Shown: positions 26,906 to 36,945, numbered from the stretch's first letter. The stretch: DNA of 64,000 bases from Acidiphilium rubrum (GCF_900156265.1 NZ_FTNE01000001.1:243528-307527); one strand, 5' to 3'. Notes: a model not told the origin generated them from the letters alone. Program-made: numbers and translations.

Positions 26906-27783
26906 TGGTGCATCCCATCCGCCAGTTCGATCAACACACGCCCCAGTTCCGTCTTGCCCAGTTTCAAGGCCCGCCCCCGCAACGTCGCCGCATCGATGAA
27001 CCCCATCCGGAACGCGACCTCCTCCGGACAGCCGACCAGATTGCCCTGCCGCTGCTGGATCGTCTGCACGAACGTTGCCGCCTGCAACAAGGAGTCCGGC
27101 GTGCCGGCATCCAGCCACGCGGTACCGCGTCCCAATCTTTCGACGTGCAGCGAGCCGTTTTCAAGATAAATCCGGTTAAGGTCGGTGATTTCCAACTCGC
27201 CCCGCGGCGATGGCCTGATCGCATGGGCAAACTGCGTCACCCGATCGTCATAAAAATACAGCCCGGTCACCGCCCAATTCGACAACGGCACCGCCGGTTT
27301 CTCGACGATCTCGACCGCCCGACCCTCGCCGTCGAAACTCACCACGCCATACCGCTCGGGATCGCGCACCTGATAGGCAAACACCGTCGCCCCCTCCGGC
27401 CGCGCCGCAGCCGCACGCAACGAGACCGACAAATGATCCGCATGAATCAGATTATCGCCCAGCGCCAACGCACAGGCCTGACCCGCCAGCCACGCCTCGC
27501 CAATCAGAAACGCCTGCGCCAAACCATCCGGCGACGCCTGCTCGGCATAGGTGATGGTGACGCCGAACTGCCCCCCATCCCCCAACAAACGCTGAAACTG
27601 CGGCAAATCCGCCGGCGTCGAAATCAACAGAATGTCGCGAATCCCCGCCAGCAACAAAGTCGATAACGGATAGTAAACCATCGGCTTGTCATAAACCGGC
27701 AACAACTGCTTCGACGTCGCCTGCGTCGTCGGATGCAGCCGCGTCCCCGACCCACCGGCCAGGATAATGCCCTTGGTGATCAT
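26902..27783 (-). CDS. rfbA: Glucose-1-phosphate thymidylyltransferase
   Basis: First step of dTDP-rhamnose synthesis: joins dTTP and glucose-1-phosphate. 293 residues from the ATG at 27783. The nucleotide-binding loop [29 protein letters not shown], the [10 protein letters not shown] segment, and [19 protein letters not shown] are all present. It is separated from rfbB by the 286-bp gap that holds the GC-rich repeat. The order after it is rfbC, rfbD, GT2. Confidence 0.96.
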   Translation of the reverse strand: MITKGIILAGGSGTRLHPTTQATSKQLLPVYDKPMVYYPLSTLLLAGIRDILLISTPADLPQFQRLLGDGGQFGVTITYAEQASPDGLAQAFLIGEAWLAGQACALALGDNLIHADHLSVSLRAAAARPEGATVFAYQVRDPERYGVVSFDGEGRAVEIVEKPAVPLSNWAVTGLYFYDDRVTQFAHAIRPSPRGELEITDLNRIYLENGSLHVERLGRGTAWLDAGTPDSLLQAATFVQTIQQRQGNLVGCPEEVAFRMGFIDAATLRGRALKLGKTELGRVLIELADGMHQ

Positions 27784-27813
27784 GGTGTGAGGGCCGTGCT
27801 GATGTGAGACAGG

Positions 27814-28043
27814 TTGGGGCTTCGCCCCAAGCCCCACCAAGGGGCGCTGCCCCTTGGAACCCCGTTAAAGGCGGAGCCTTTAAAATCCATTAGTTTTAGG
27901 AAAGGGGTGGGCGATCCAGTCCATAGACGTGACAAATGCGAGGCAGCGCCCACCCCTTTCCTAAAACTCCGGGTTCTAAGGGCTGCGCCCTTAGCGGAGG
28001 TCCAGGAGGCGGCGCCTCCTGGTGGGGTCTGGGGCGAAGCCCC
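27814..28043. repeat. GC-rich multi-hairpin element (family 2, copy 2)
   Basis: Fills the gap between rfbB and rfbA. In order: TTGGGGC/GCCCCAA (27814-27830), CCAAGGGGC/GCCCCTTGG (27837-27857) and TTAAAGGC/GCCTTTAA (27865-27883). A perfect 22-bp inverted repeat follows (27892-27913 with 27947-27968) around a 33-nt loop; its left arm begins AGTTTTAGGAAAGGGG. Then come CTAAGGGC/GCCCTTAG (27976-27994), CCAGGAGGC/GCCTCCTGG (28002-28022) and GGGGC/GCCCC (28031-28043). All short hairpins have 3-nt loops. GGAGGTCCAGGA is shared with copy 1. Confidence 0.85.
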
Positions 28044-28069
28044 GGCCTTTCTCGCAACCGGCACGGCCC

Positions 28070-29125
28070 TCATGCCGCGGTCCCCAGGCGTTGGCCGGCG
28101 TAGCGTGCGGCGCGGATGGGTTGCCACCAGGCGGTGTGGGCGAGGTACCAGTCGATGGTGCGGGCGATGCCGGTTTCGAAATTATGGGTGGCGTGCCAGT
28201 GGAGTGCGGTTTCGGATGTGGTGGGGTCGATTTCGTAGCGGAAATCGTGACCGGGCCGATCGGTGACGAAGCGGATCAGGCGGCTGCGCGGGCCGGCGGG
28301 GTCGGGGATTTTTTCGTCGAGAATTCGGCAGATGGTGGTGACGACGTCGAGGTTGGTGCGGGGCTGGCGGGCGCCGATGGCGTAGGTGGCGCCGGGTGTG
28401 CCGTTCAGCGCGATGAGGGCGAGGGCTTCGGCGTGGTCATCGACGAACAGCCAGTCGCGCATGTTCGAGCCATCGCCGTAGACGGGCAGGGGTTTGCCAT
28501 CGAGCGCGTTGAGCAGGACGAGCGGGATGAGTTTTTCCGGGAACTGCCAGGGGCCGTAGTTGTTGGTAGTGTTGGAGACGATGGTGGGCATGCCGTAGGT
28601 GTGGTGCCAGGCGCGGACCAGGTGATCGGAGGCGGCTTTGCTGGCGGAGTAGGGGCTGCGCGGATCGTAGGGTGTGGTTTCGGTGAAGGGTGGGTCGGTG
28701 GCTTCGAGGGCACCGAACACTTCATCGGTCGAGATGTGGTGGAACCGGAAGGCGGATTTGCGCGGTTCGGGCAGGGCTGACCAGTAGGTACGGGCGGCTT
28801 CGAGCAGGATGAAGGTGCCGGTGATATTGGTGTTGATGAAATCGGCCGGGCCATCGATCGAGCGATCGACGTGGGATTCCGCGGCGAGGTGCATGACCAG
28901 ATCGGGCTGGTGGCTTGCGAAGGCGCTGCGCATGGCGGCGGCATCGGTGATATCGGCGCGGATCAGCGTGTGGCGCGGGCTCGATCGTGCCGCATCGAGC
29001 GCGTCTTCCGAGGCGGCGTAGGTCATTTTGTCAATATTGATAACGTCATGACCGGTCGTTGCGATCAGGTGCCGGATAACCGCGGAACCGATGAAGCCGC
29101 AGCCACCGGTAATCAAAATCTTCAT
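28070..29125 (-). CDS. rfbB: dTDP-glucose 4,6-dehydratase
   Basis: Second step of dTDP-rhamnose synthesis. 351 residues. An extended SDR with the NAD motif [15 protein letters not shown], the [15 protein letters not shown] substrate segment, STDEVFG, catalytic [12 protein letters not shown], and [15 protein letters not shown]. The [16 protein letters not shown] region completes the family signature. It is transcribed in the same direction as the rest of the cluster and lies 75 bp after the large glycosyltransferase gene. Confidence 0.96.
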   Translation of the reverse strand: MKILITGGCGFIGSAVIRHLIATTGHDVINIDKMTYAASEDALDAARSSPRHTLIRADITDAAAMRSAFASHQPDLVMHLAAESHVDRSIDGPADFINTNITGTFILLEAARTYWSALPEPRKSAFRFHHISTDEVFGALEATDPPFTETTPYDPRSPYSASKAASDHLVRAWHHTYGMPTIVSNTTNNYGPWQFPEKLIPLVLLNALDGKPLPVYGDGSNMRDWLFVDDHAEALALIALNGTPGATYAIGARQPRTNLDVVTTICRILDEKIPDPAGPRSRLIRFVTDRPGHDFRYEIDPTTSETALHWHATHNFETGIARTIDWYLAHTAWWQPIRAARYAGQRLGTAA

Positions 29126-29200
29126 GTAAAATACCCAGTTTGTCTGGCGTGATGCGATTGATTGGTCGTTAGAGCAGACGGTGGAAGCCTTAAGGTATAG

Positions 29201-32200
29201 TTAAGCAGGCCCGGTAAAATTGTGCAACGCAATGTCGGTTATTGCCACGCCGAAACGGTCGGCGAGGGCGGCGAGGTCGGTGGCTTGGTGTTGCCGCGCG
29301 GCGTCATCGAGATCCAGCGCTGTCGCCGCGATTTCGTGCATGCCGGCAATCTCCGCCAGATGGCGCCGGGCGTTGAGGGCCGCGGTCATGCCGCGGTCAT
29401 GGCGGCGGTGGATGTTCAAGGGTTCGGCGAGCCAGACGACGCTGGCATCGGTCGTGGTCAGAATTTCGAGATAGAGCCGCCAGTCGCCGGCGAGTTTCCA
29501 GTCCAGCAGTTCAGGCCCCAGGCGGTCGAGGGCGGCGAGCAGGGCGCTGCGGCGGAACAGGACAGCGCTGACGTTCAGGATCAGGTTGCGGGTGGCAAGG
29601 AAGCGGGTGGCGAAATCGCGTCCGCTCATCACGAATGACCGATCGAGGTCCGGTGCGCCGGATTCGACATAGTAGTTCTGATAGTCGGGCATCAGGGTGG
29701 TGCCGGTGGCGTCGATCGCGCGGGAATCCGCGATCGCCATGACGGCGTCGGGCGCGTGGGTGAGGGCGTCGGCGAGGCGGCCGATCATGCGGGGGTCGGC
29801 CTGATCATCGGCTTCGGCGATCCAAACGTAGTCCCCGGTTGCAAGTGTTGCGGCGCGCCGCCATTGGGCGAACACCGAACCACCGTTGGTGGCGTTGCGA
29901 TGCAGCGCGATGCTGCGCCGCCAATCCGCGGCAAGACGCAGGGCTTCGGTGACCGAGCCATCGGTCGAGGCGTCGTCGAGCAGCAGGATTTCGGTGAGCG
30001 GGTAGGTCTGGCCGAACACCGAGCCGAGCCGGTCGGCGAGGTAATCGCGGTAATTATAGCTCAACACGGCGCATGAAATGCCGATGAGGGAAGGGTGGGC
30101 GATGCGGAGCAATTGCGCGGCGTAGGCCGGGAAATCGAAATGCCGCTCGGCGATCGCGGCGAGGCGCCGGCGGTCGGATTCGAGCGCGGTATGGTCGAGC
30201 CGGTCGAGGATGGCGGATGCGAAGGCTGTGACATCGCCCATCGGCACGACGGCGCCTGTTTCGCTCGCGCGCAGCAGATCGGGGATGCCACCGGCGCCCT
30301 CGAAGGCGATGCTCGGCACGCCGGCGGCCATCGCTTCGATCACGGTGCTCGGCAGCGGGTCCTCGCGCGAGGTGAGGGCGTAGAGGTCGGCACCGGCATA
30401 GGCGGTCGCGACGTCATCATCGAACGCCACCATATGAAACCGCCCGGTCGCGGTCGCGGCGGCGATTTCCAGGCCGAGGTAGTCGCGAATCCACAAATGC
30501 GCCTCGCCCATCCAGAAAAAATGCACGTCGTCGCGCACCGCCGCGATCTGGCGAAACACCTGCAGGAACAGGTCGAATCCTTTGCGCAGATCGGCGAAGC
30601 CGACGCCGAGCACGACGTAATCGCTGGTTTCGAGGGCGTGCTGCGTGCGGAACGTGGCGCGTGCGGCGTTGGAAAACCGCACACCCTGGTAGTTGCCCTG
30701 GGCCAACACGTGCGTGTTCGGCGGCGTCAGTTCGAGGGCGGCGCACAGCGCGTCGCGCACGAAGGCGGATGAGAAAACCGTGGCGCTGGCCGCGGCCATG
30801 CCCTGGCGGGTGACGCCGCGCAGCGCGCGTTCCTGCACCAGGCGCGGCATTTCGTGGATCAACAGGGTGGACGCGATACCGGCTTTGGCGAGCAGGGTGC
30901 AGACGCGTGAGGAGGCGGCGCTGTTGACGATGGCGGTTGCGATGCCCCGTGCGCGGTAGCGGGCGATATGCGCGAGCAGCGCGCCTTCGTCCGGCGCGAC
31001 ATCGGTAATGCCCTCGGCCTGATAGGCGCCGATCAATTCGCCACCGCCGAGCAGCAGAATGCGCGGCACCATGCCGTGGTTGCGCCGCAGGGTGCGCGCC
31101 AGGTGCAGCAGGAGCAATTGCGCGCCGTGGTTGAGCGCGTCATGGCCGACCAGCAGGATGTTGCGTGCGGTGTCGCTGTCCTGCAGCCCGCTCGCGGCGC
31201 GGCCGGTCGCGTTGAGGAAGGCGGCGCCGAAATGCAGATCGGGTTCGAGATAGGCGCCCTCCGCCCATTCGTTCCAGGCATTGATGCAGACAATCGCCTC
31301 GCCGAACACCGGCCGGCGGCGCGCGCGGTCGATCAGGCTGGCGAGCCAGGTCTGATACGCGGTGGGGGTTGCGTCCTGCAAGATAACGCCGCCCTTGCCT
31401 TCGCGCCGCGCATCGTTGTCCCAGCCCGGCACGACGGTGCGGATCAGCGGATAGGCGGGGTCGGGGTCTGCGAGCGAGATGGCGGCAATATCATTGTAGT
31501 TGAACACGTCGCTGGTGAATTCGGGGTCGAAATTATCGAGAGTCGCGTTGATCTTGGGCGCGTCGACCACGAGTTTATGCGGCGGGAACTCGACGGCACC
31601 ATCCAGCCCGTGGCGGGCAGGGTCGTAGTCGTGAAAGCTCTGGGCCATGAACATCAGCGGATTTTCGCCGTGGCGTTCAGCGAACAGGGCACGCCAGCGC
31701 GCGATCGTGGCCGGGCCATCCGGGATCAGGGCGGCGCGATAGATCATCAGCAGCGGCCGGCCCTCGAGGCGGATGTAGCGCGGGTCAATGAAATGCCGGG
31801 CGAAATCATCGACCAGGGCGATATCGTCCTCCGGTTCATAGTCCTGGGCGAGCAGGATTTCGCGTTCCTGGCCGTCCCACCGGCGGGTCCAATTCTCGTT
31901 GGCCCACATCAGGCAGAAGCGCGTGTCGAGCGTAGGGTCGGCGAGCAGACGTTCCAGCGGGTTTTGCAGCAGGCGCTTGCGGTTGAACCAGTAGTAATAG
32001 AACACGAAACCGCCGATGCCGGCCGCGCGCGCCAGTTCGATCTGGCGGGGCAGGGTTGCCGGGTCTTGCAACGAATAATAGCCAAGATCGCGCGGCACGC
32101 GGGGCTGGTAATGCCCGGCGAAGCGCGGGGTTGCGCGGGCGAGGTTGGTCCAGTCGGTAAAGCCGGTGCCCCACCACGCGTCGTTTTCCGCAATTGGATG

Positions 32201-32980
32201 AAACTGCGGCAGGTAGTAGGCGAGCAGCGTGGCCAGGCGCGGGGTGCCGGCGGGCAAGGGCTGGATGGTTTCGAACGCGGGCGATGGCCGTGTGGCGGTG
32301 CGAACCGCGCCGGCGATCAGGCGCTCGTGCAGCGGGCGTTTGGGCAGAAATCGCCCGCCCCGGTTTGCGATATAGTGCAGCAGCGGGTTCTGCCCGCCGA
32401 TATCCTCGGCATAACGGCCCCGATAGAAGCCGATATCGAAATCGGGTGAGGGGTCGCGCGATTCGACGACGCCGAAGGCGCAGAAATGTTCGAACGGGTC
32501 GGATTTGGTCGCCGCGACATCCGGGTTCTGCTCGAGGTACCAGGTCGGGTTGAACACCGGCACCGGACTGACCTGGCCGGTGCGTCGGCGGTTCAGAAAA
32601 TCGGCGAGCGCGAGCTGAGATTGCGGCACGCCATAGGCGCCACGATACCATAGCGCGTGAAACATCGGTGACGGGTCGCGGCCCTCGTGGTCGCCGAATT
32701 CGATGTAATGGACCAGCGGGTTGAGGTCGGCGGCGGCGATGTCGGGGTTCGTGCTGCGGTAATAATCCGGGTCGAAATATGGATTGGGTTTACGCCCGGT
32801 TCGCCAGCCGATCACGCAGAAATGCACCATGGGATCGGCATCGGTCGGCAGATCGGGGCGCTGGGCGGCGTAGAATCCGGCGTCGAACAGGCCGCTCGCG
32901 AGGATGATCGCGATCTCACGTGCGAGTTCCGGCGCGATATCGACGAGCCGAGGTCCGGTCTGATCCATTCTAGCGAGCAT
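29201..32980 (-). CDS. Multi-domain glycosyltransferase (WbsX-like, GT4 and GT2 modules)
   Basis: 1259 residues. Residues 30-215 hold about four degenerate repeats with F(D/N)P..Y....PD....PL.HY...G..EGRDPSP. Residues 248-590 match the WbsX-type glycosyltransferase-associated domain (LLAYYLPQFHPIAENDAWWGTGFTDWTNL, WANENWTRRWDG, NAWNEWAEGAYLEPD). Residues about 606-960 are a GT-B/GT4 module (NILLVGHDALNHGAQLLLLHLART, ALTSREDPLPSTVIEAMAAGVPSIAFEGAGG). Residues about 970-1180 are a GT2 module (CAVLSYNYRDYLADRLGSVFGQ, LLLDDASTDGS). The start could be the ATG at 32980 or the one at 32968; the AGGGAG site suits neither ideally. It probably builds a rhamnose-containing polysaccharide. Confidence 0.88.
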   Translation of the reverse strand: MLARMDQTGPRLVDIAPELAREIAIILASGLFDAGFYAAQRPDLPTDADPMVHFCVIGWRTGRKPNPYFDPDYYRSTNPDIAAADLNPLVHYIEFGDHEGRDPSPMFHALWYRGAYGVPQSQLALADFLNRRRTGQVSPVPVFNPTWYLEQNPDVAATKSDPFEHFCAFGVVESRDPSPDFDIGFYRGRYAEDIGGQNPLLHYIANRGGRFLPKRPLHERLIAGAVRTATRPSPAFETIQPLPAGTPRLATLLAYYLPQFHPIAENDAWWGTGFTDWTNLARATPRFAGHYQPRVPRDLGYYSLQDPATLPRQIELARAAGIGGFVFYYYWFNRKRLLQNPLERLLADPTLDTRFCLMWANENWTRRWDGQEREILLAQDYEPEDDIALVDDFARHFIDPRYIRLEGRPLLMIYRAALIPDGPATIARWRALFAERHGENPLMFMAQSFHDYDPARHGLDGAVEFPPHKLVVDAPKINATLDNFDPEFTSDVFNYNDIAAISLADPDPAYPLIRTVVPGWDNDARREGKGGVILQDATPTAYQTWLASLIDRARRRPVFGEAIVCINAWNEWAEGAYLEPDLHFGAAFLNATGRAASGLQDSDTARNILLVGHDALNHGAQLLLLHLARTLRRNHGMVPRILLLGGGELIGAYQAEGITDVAPDEGALLAHIARYRARGIATAIVNSAASSRVCTLLAKAGIASTLLIHEMPRLVQERALRGVTRQGMAAASATVFSSAFVRDALCAALELTPPNTHVLAQGNYQGVRFSNAARATFRTQHALETSDYVVLGVGFADLRKGFDLFLQVFRQIAAVRDDVHFFWMGEAHLWIRDYLGLEIAAATATGRFHMVAFDDDVATAYAGADLYALTSREDPLPSTVIEAMAAGVPSIAFEGAGGIPDLLRASETGAVVPMGDVTAFASAILDRLDHTALESDRRRLAAIAERHFDFPAYAAQLLRIAHPSLIGISCAVLSYNYRDYLADRLGSVFGQTYPLTEILLLDDASTDGSVTEALRLAADWRRSIALHRNATNGGSVFAQWRRAATLATGDYVWIAEADDQADPRMIGRLADALTHAPDAVMAIADSRAIDATGTTLMPDYQNYYVESGAPDLDRSFVMSGRDFATRFLATRNLILNVSAVLFRRSALLAALDRLGPELLDWKLAGDWRLYLEILTTTDASVVWLAEPLNIHRRHDRGMTAALNARRHLAEIAGMHEIAATALDLDDAARQHQATDLAALADRFGVAITDIALHNFTGPA

Positions 32981-33048
32981 GCTCCCTGATCACGCTATTC
33001 TCATTTTCAGCCAAGCGATCTCCTTTATGATACATCTTCATCGATTTG

Positions 33049-34719
33049 TCAGGGGGACGTCGCAGTGCGCGCGGGCGGCCGCAGCGCGAGGCCAAGGCGT
33101 GATTCGAGCGCGCGCCCCAGCGCCAGCATCGGCGCCTCGTCGAACAGGCGGCCCCACAGGCTGGAGGCATGCGGCACATGATGCGTCGGCGCATCGGTCG
33201 CGGTGCGGGTGCCGGCCAGCGTATCGGCGATCCGGCTCGGCGAGGCGATGAAGCCGGAGGGCAGGCACAGGCAGGGGTGGCCGGTGAAATTGGTGATGCC
33301 GAGCATCGGGCCGGCCAAAGCAGGCCCGATCATGACATCGACCTCGGTGAACAATGTGTCCATCGCGATCATCACGCGGCGGCGCAACCGGTCGAGCTGG
33401 ATATGATCGACCGCGGAGAGAAACCGCGCCATGCGAAACTGGTTCGGCCAGGCATCGGCATCCTGCCAGGTCAGCAGATCGTCGCGATCGCTCAGCGTCA
33501 GCGGCTCGAACAGGGCAGCGGCTTCGGCCATCAGGATCGAGGTCAGGCTGTCGTACGGCAGGTCGGGTCGGGTCAGCGCGACCAGATGCACGCCCAGCGC
33601 GCGGCAGTGCTCGAGAATCGCACGATCCTGATCGAGCGAGCCCTCGCCCTCGACATCGGCCGGGAAATACCCGACCCGCAGCGTGGTAAGGTCACGCGCC
33701 AGATCGCCGCCGAACGGCGCCTCGATGCTGGAAACATCGGTCGCATCGGCGCCGTTGATCACCGCCATCACGAGCGCGCAATCATCGACGCTGCGGCCGA
33801 TCGGGCCGATCTTGTCGAGGCTGGGGCACAGCGACATCACGCCGCTGCGCGCAACACGGCCGAAACTCGGCCGCAGGCCGACCGTGCCGCAGCGGGTCGA
33901 GGGTGACACGATCGAGCCATAGGTCTCGGTGCCGAGCGAGAATCCGCACAAGCCCGCCGCGGTGGCCGAGGCGGAGCCGGCCGAGGAACCCGATGACCCT
34001 TCCGCGGGATTCCACGGGTTGCGGGTTTGCCCGCCGTGCCAGATATCGCCATAGGCCAGCGCGCCGACGGTGGATTTGCCGAGAATGATCGCCCCGGCAG
34101 CGCGCAGGCGCCGTACCACGATGGCGTCGGCCACCGGCACGCGCCCCTCGAACGGTTGGGCACCCCAGTCGGTCGCGAGACCGGCGGTGTCGATGATGTC
34201 CTTGCACGCATAGGGAATGCCGTGCAGCGGTCCCGCCCAGTCGCCCCGCACGCCGCGCGCATCGAGCGCTGCGGCCTCATCGAGTGCCGTCGGATTAAGC
34301 CGCGCATAGCAATGCAGCACGGGGTTCTGCTGCGCGATTCGGTCGAGATAAATCTGGGTCAGCCGCGTCGCGGTCAGCGATCCCGCGCGGATCCAGCCGA
34401 TCTGCGCGGTGATCGGCGCGAAGGCGATATCGATATCATCGTCCGGCAGCGGCAGCATGGTGCTCGGCAGGTGCAGCGGCGCGGATTCGGGCATGCGGAA
34501 CCCGGGCAGCCGCGGGTCGAACACCGTCGCCGGCGGCATGTCCTCGTCATCGCGGTTGCGCCGCATGGTATCGGCGCGGCGCGCGGCGGCGAGGCCGATC
34601 TGCTCGGCGATTTCGGCGGCGACCAGCGCGCGCTCCGCCGGCGTATAGCACACGCCGACCACGCGTTCCGCCGCCTCGATATCCTGTGCCGTCACGATCG
34701 GCTGTACTGCCTGATCCAT
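33049..34719 (-). CDS. Amidase signature-family enzyme
   Basis: 556 residues from the ATG at 34719, with AGGAGC 5 bp upstream. Hydrolyses an amide bond; substrate unknown. The Ser-cisSer-Lys triad is visible: K173 in PLHGIPYACKDIIDT, the cis-serine in GSSGSSAGSASATAAG (about 245-246), and the nucleophile S269 in GTETYGSIVSPSTRCG. The N-terminal 100 residues contain a helical segment typical of the AmiD/AtzF-like long members. There is no signal peptide, so it is cytoplasmic. It is divergent from the photolyase-like gene by 73 bp. Confidence 0.9.
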   Translation of the reverse strand: MDQAVQPIVTAQDIEAAERVVGVCYTPAERALVAAEIAEQIGLAAARRADTMRRNRDDEDMPPATVFDPRLPGFRMPESAPLHLPSTMLPLPDDDIDIAFAPITAQIGWIRAGSLTATRLTQIYLDRIAQQNPVLHCYARLNPTALDEAAALDARGVRGDWAGPLHGIPYACKDIIDTAGLATDWGAQPFEGRVPVADAIVVRRLRAAGAIILGKSTVGALAYGDIWHGGQTRNPWNPAEGSSGSSAGSASATAAGLCGFSLGTETYGSIVSPSTRCGTVGLRPSFGRVARSGVMSLCPSLDKIGPIGRSVDDCALVMAVINGADATDVSSIEAPFGGDLARDLTTLRVGYFPADVEGEGSLDQDRAILEHCRALGVHLVALTRPDLPYDSLTSILMAEAAALFEPLTLSDRDDLLTWQDADAWPNQFRMARFLSAVDHIQLDRLRRRVMIAMDTLFTEVDVMIGPALAGPMLGITNFTGHPCLCLPSGFIASPSRIADTLAGTRTATDAPTHHVPHASSLWGRLFDEAPMLALGRALESRLGLALRPPARTATSP

Positions 34720-34792
34720 ATTTGCTCCTGCAACCTCTGCGTCAGTAGCATAAGGGCGTTGCGGATCGCGACAAGCGGGCCATGTCGCGCGC

Positions 34793-35986
34793 ATGGAATT
34801 ATTCACCCCGACGCGCAACGCCGGCCTCGCCCGTCTCGCTGAGTTTCTGCCCCACGCCGGCCGCGCCTATGCCGAGGGACGCAATACCGACCCCGGACCC
34901 GGCCGGCACAGCGCGGTTTCCCACCTCTCGCCCTATCTGCGCCACCGCCTGATCACCGAAGCCGAGGTGACGCAGGCGGTCTTCGCCGCCCACGGCGAGG
35001 CGGCGATGAAATTCATCGAGGAGGTTTGCTGGCGCAGCTATTGGAAAGGCTGGCTGGAGCATCGCCCCGCGGTCTGGGCCAATTATCGCGCCGGTGTGCG
35101 CCGCGGCGAAAACCGGCTGGCCACGTCCGGCGGCCTGCGCCGGGAATTTCACGATGCCTGCGCGGGGCAGACCGGTATCGATTGTTTCGATGCCTGGGCA
35201 CAGGAACTGGTGGCCCATGGCTATCTGCACAACCACGCGCGGATGTGGTTCGCCTCGATCTGGATCTTCACGCTGCGCCTGCCGTGGGAGCTCGGGGCTG
35301 ATTTCTTTCTGCGCCATCTCCACGATGGCGATGTCGCGTCGAACACGCTGTCGTGGCGCTGGGTCGCCGGCCTGCACACGCCGGGCAAACACTACCTCGC
35401 CCGGGCCGAAAACATCGCGCGCTACACCAACGCCAGGTTCGATCCACGTGGCCAACTCGACGAAACCGCCGAGTCGCTGACCGAAGAGATCCCGCCCCCA
35501 CGACCGGTGCCCCCGGTGTTCGACAAGCCGATCAACGGCGATGTCGCGCTGCTGCTCCACGACGATGATTGCGACCCCGGCAGCCTCGATCTCGCCGGAT
35601 GCACCGTGCGCGCAGTGGCCGGTCTCGCCATGCCGGCGCCGCGCGCGACACGTGGCGTCGCCCCGCCGGTTGCCGCATTCGCCCATGGCGCGGTCGAGGA
35701 CGCGCTGTGCCGCGCCGAGCGCCGGTTCGGCGTCGCGGCGGTGCGGCTGGACGACAGTGCCGCTATCACCGCCTGGTCGTCCGAGCACGATCTGCCGGTG
35801 ATCACACCCTACGCACCGGTCGGCCCGGTCGCCGATGCGCTCGCGGTTCTGCCAACGCCACCCCGCGCGGTGCCGCGCGCCTGGGATCGCCATTTCTGGC
35901 CCCACGCCACCAAAGGGTTCTTCCAACTGCGCCAACACATCCCGGCGTATCTGGCCAGCGCACCGATGGGCCCGCCCGCGCCATGA
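34793..35986 (+). CDS. Photolyase/cryptochrome-like FAD protein with permuted domains
   Basis: 397 residues. Residues 1-215 match the helical FAD-binding domain of photolyases: LSPYLRHRLITEAEV, FIEEVCWRSYWKGWLEHRP, MWFASIWIFTLRLPWELGADFFLRHLHDGDVASNTLSWRWVAGLHTPGKHY. In normal photolyases an alpha/beta antenna domain precedes this. Here an alpha/beta segment (about 245-350: VALLLHDDDCDPGSL, then TAWSSEHDLPVITPYAPVGPVAD) comes after it, so the order looks permuted. It could repair UV damage or act as a blue-light sensor. The FAD-domain call is firm and the permutation is my inference. Confidence 0.8.
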   Translation: MELFTPTRNAGLARLAEFLPHAGRAYAEGRNTDPGPGRHSAVSHLSPYLRHRLITEAEVTQAVFAAHGEAAMKFIEEVCWRSYWKGWLEHRPAVWANYRAGVRRGENRLATSGGLRREFHDACAGQTGIDCFDAWAQELVAHGYLHNHARMWFASIWIFTLRLPWELGADFFLRHLHDGDVASNTLSWRWVAGLHTPGKHYLARAENIARYTNARFDPRGQLDETAESLTEEIPPPRPVPPVFDKPINGDVALLLHDDDCDPGSLDLAGCTVRAVAGLAMPAPRATRGVAPPVAAFAHGAVEDALCRAERRFGVAAVRLDDSAAITAWSSEHDLPVITPYAPVGPVADALAVLPTPPRAVPRAWDRHFWPHATKGFFQLRQHIPAYLASAPMGPPAP

Positions 35987-36089
35987 TAATTCGTGAAACC
36001 TTCACACCGATCGTTGCCAATCCGGCGATTACGCCTTGCAGACCCGTTACAATTCCCGCTAGTTCAAACGATACACGGGAGGTTTTTTA

Positions 36090-36881
36090 ATGTCTGAGAT
36101 CGTCAACCGTCTGCGGCATCCGAAGGAGCGCATTTACAGCGCCATGATCCTGACCGCCGGCATCGTGCTGTGGACGCTGTTTTTTTTCATCATAATTGCG
36201 TCGCTGTTTTTGAAACCGTTCAATGCTATCATCGATATATTGGAAATCATCGTCATCGTCCTGGTCGTGATGGCCGCCGGCGCCTGGTATCGCGCCAGGG
36301 CGTTCGGCAACATGATCATGCTTGGGACCGAGCAATGCCCGACCCTCTATAATATGGTGGCCGAGGGCGCGCGCAGCCTCGGCCTCGCGCAGACGCCAAC
36401 GACATTCCTCTACAATTCGCATGGTCTGGTCAATGCGATGGCAAGGCGCTTGTTCGGCCGGCGCTACGTTTTTTTGACCTCAGCTCTGGTCGAAATCGAG
36501 ACCGACGAGCAGGTGAAATTCGTGATCGGCCATGAACTGGGCCACCATGCCGCCGGGCACCTCAACCCGATGCAGTATATTCTGAAACTTCCGGGCCATT
36601 TCGTGCCGTTTCTTGGGCCGGCCTATTCGCGGGCGCGCGAATATACCTGCGACAGCATAGGCGCCCACCTGTCGCAGGATTTCGAAGCATCGCGCACCGC
36701 CCTGCAAATGCTCGGCTGCGGCTGCAAACGGCTGAACAATCAGATGAATTGCGACGCCTTCATCGCCCAGGAAGCGATGGTACCCTCGATATTCGGCTTC
36801 ATTTCCGAGATTTTTCGCAGCCATCCGCGACTGACACGGCGGGTCGGCGCGATCCGTCAGGGCCTCGAACGACAATTTTAG
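36090..36881 (+). CDS. M48-family membrane metalloprotease
   Basis: 263 residues. Two N-terminal membrane segments (about 17-41 and 48-66) precede a zinc-protease domain. The zinc motif is H148-E149-L-G-H152 (IGHELGHHAAGH), and the likely third ligand is E184 in SRAREYTCD. It resembles HtpX/STE24-type proteases that degrade misfolded membrane proteins. GGAGG lies before the start. The C-terminal SHPRLTRRVGAIRQ segment fits the family. The DNA of the membrane region has more T-runs than its neighbours. Confidence 0.87.
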   Translation: MSEIVNRLRHPKERIYSAMILTAGIVLWTLFFFIIIASLFLKPFNAIIDILEIIVIVLVVMAAGAWYRARAFGNMIMLGTEQCPTLYNMVAEGARSLGLAQTPTTFLYNSHGLVNAMARRLFGRRYVFLTSALVEIETDEQVKFVIGHELGHHAAGHLNPMQYILKLPGHFVPFLGPAYSRAREYTCDSIGAHLSQDFEASRTALQMLGCGCKRLNNQMNCDAFIAQEAMVPSIFGFISEIFRSHPRLTRRVGAIRQGLERQF

Positions 36882-36945
36882 GAAACGATCGCCACCAACG
36901 ACGATTTGAGTTGCCGCGATGCCGGCGGTTTGGCAGCGTGCGACC

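Noticed and set aside
30968-32449. 493-codon open frame opposite the large glycosyltransferase
   Set aside because: Antisense shadow in high-GC DNA with no domain signature, lying inside well-supported modules.
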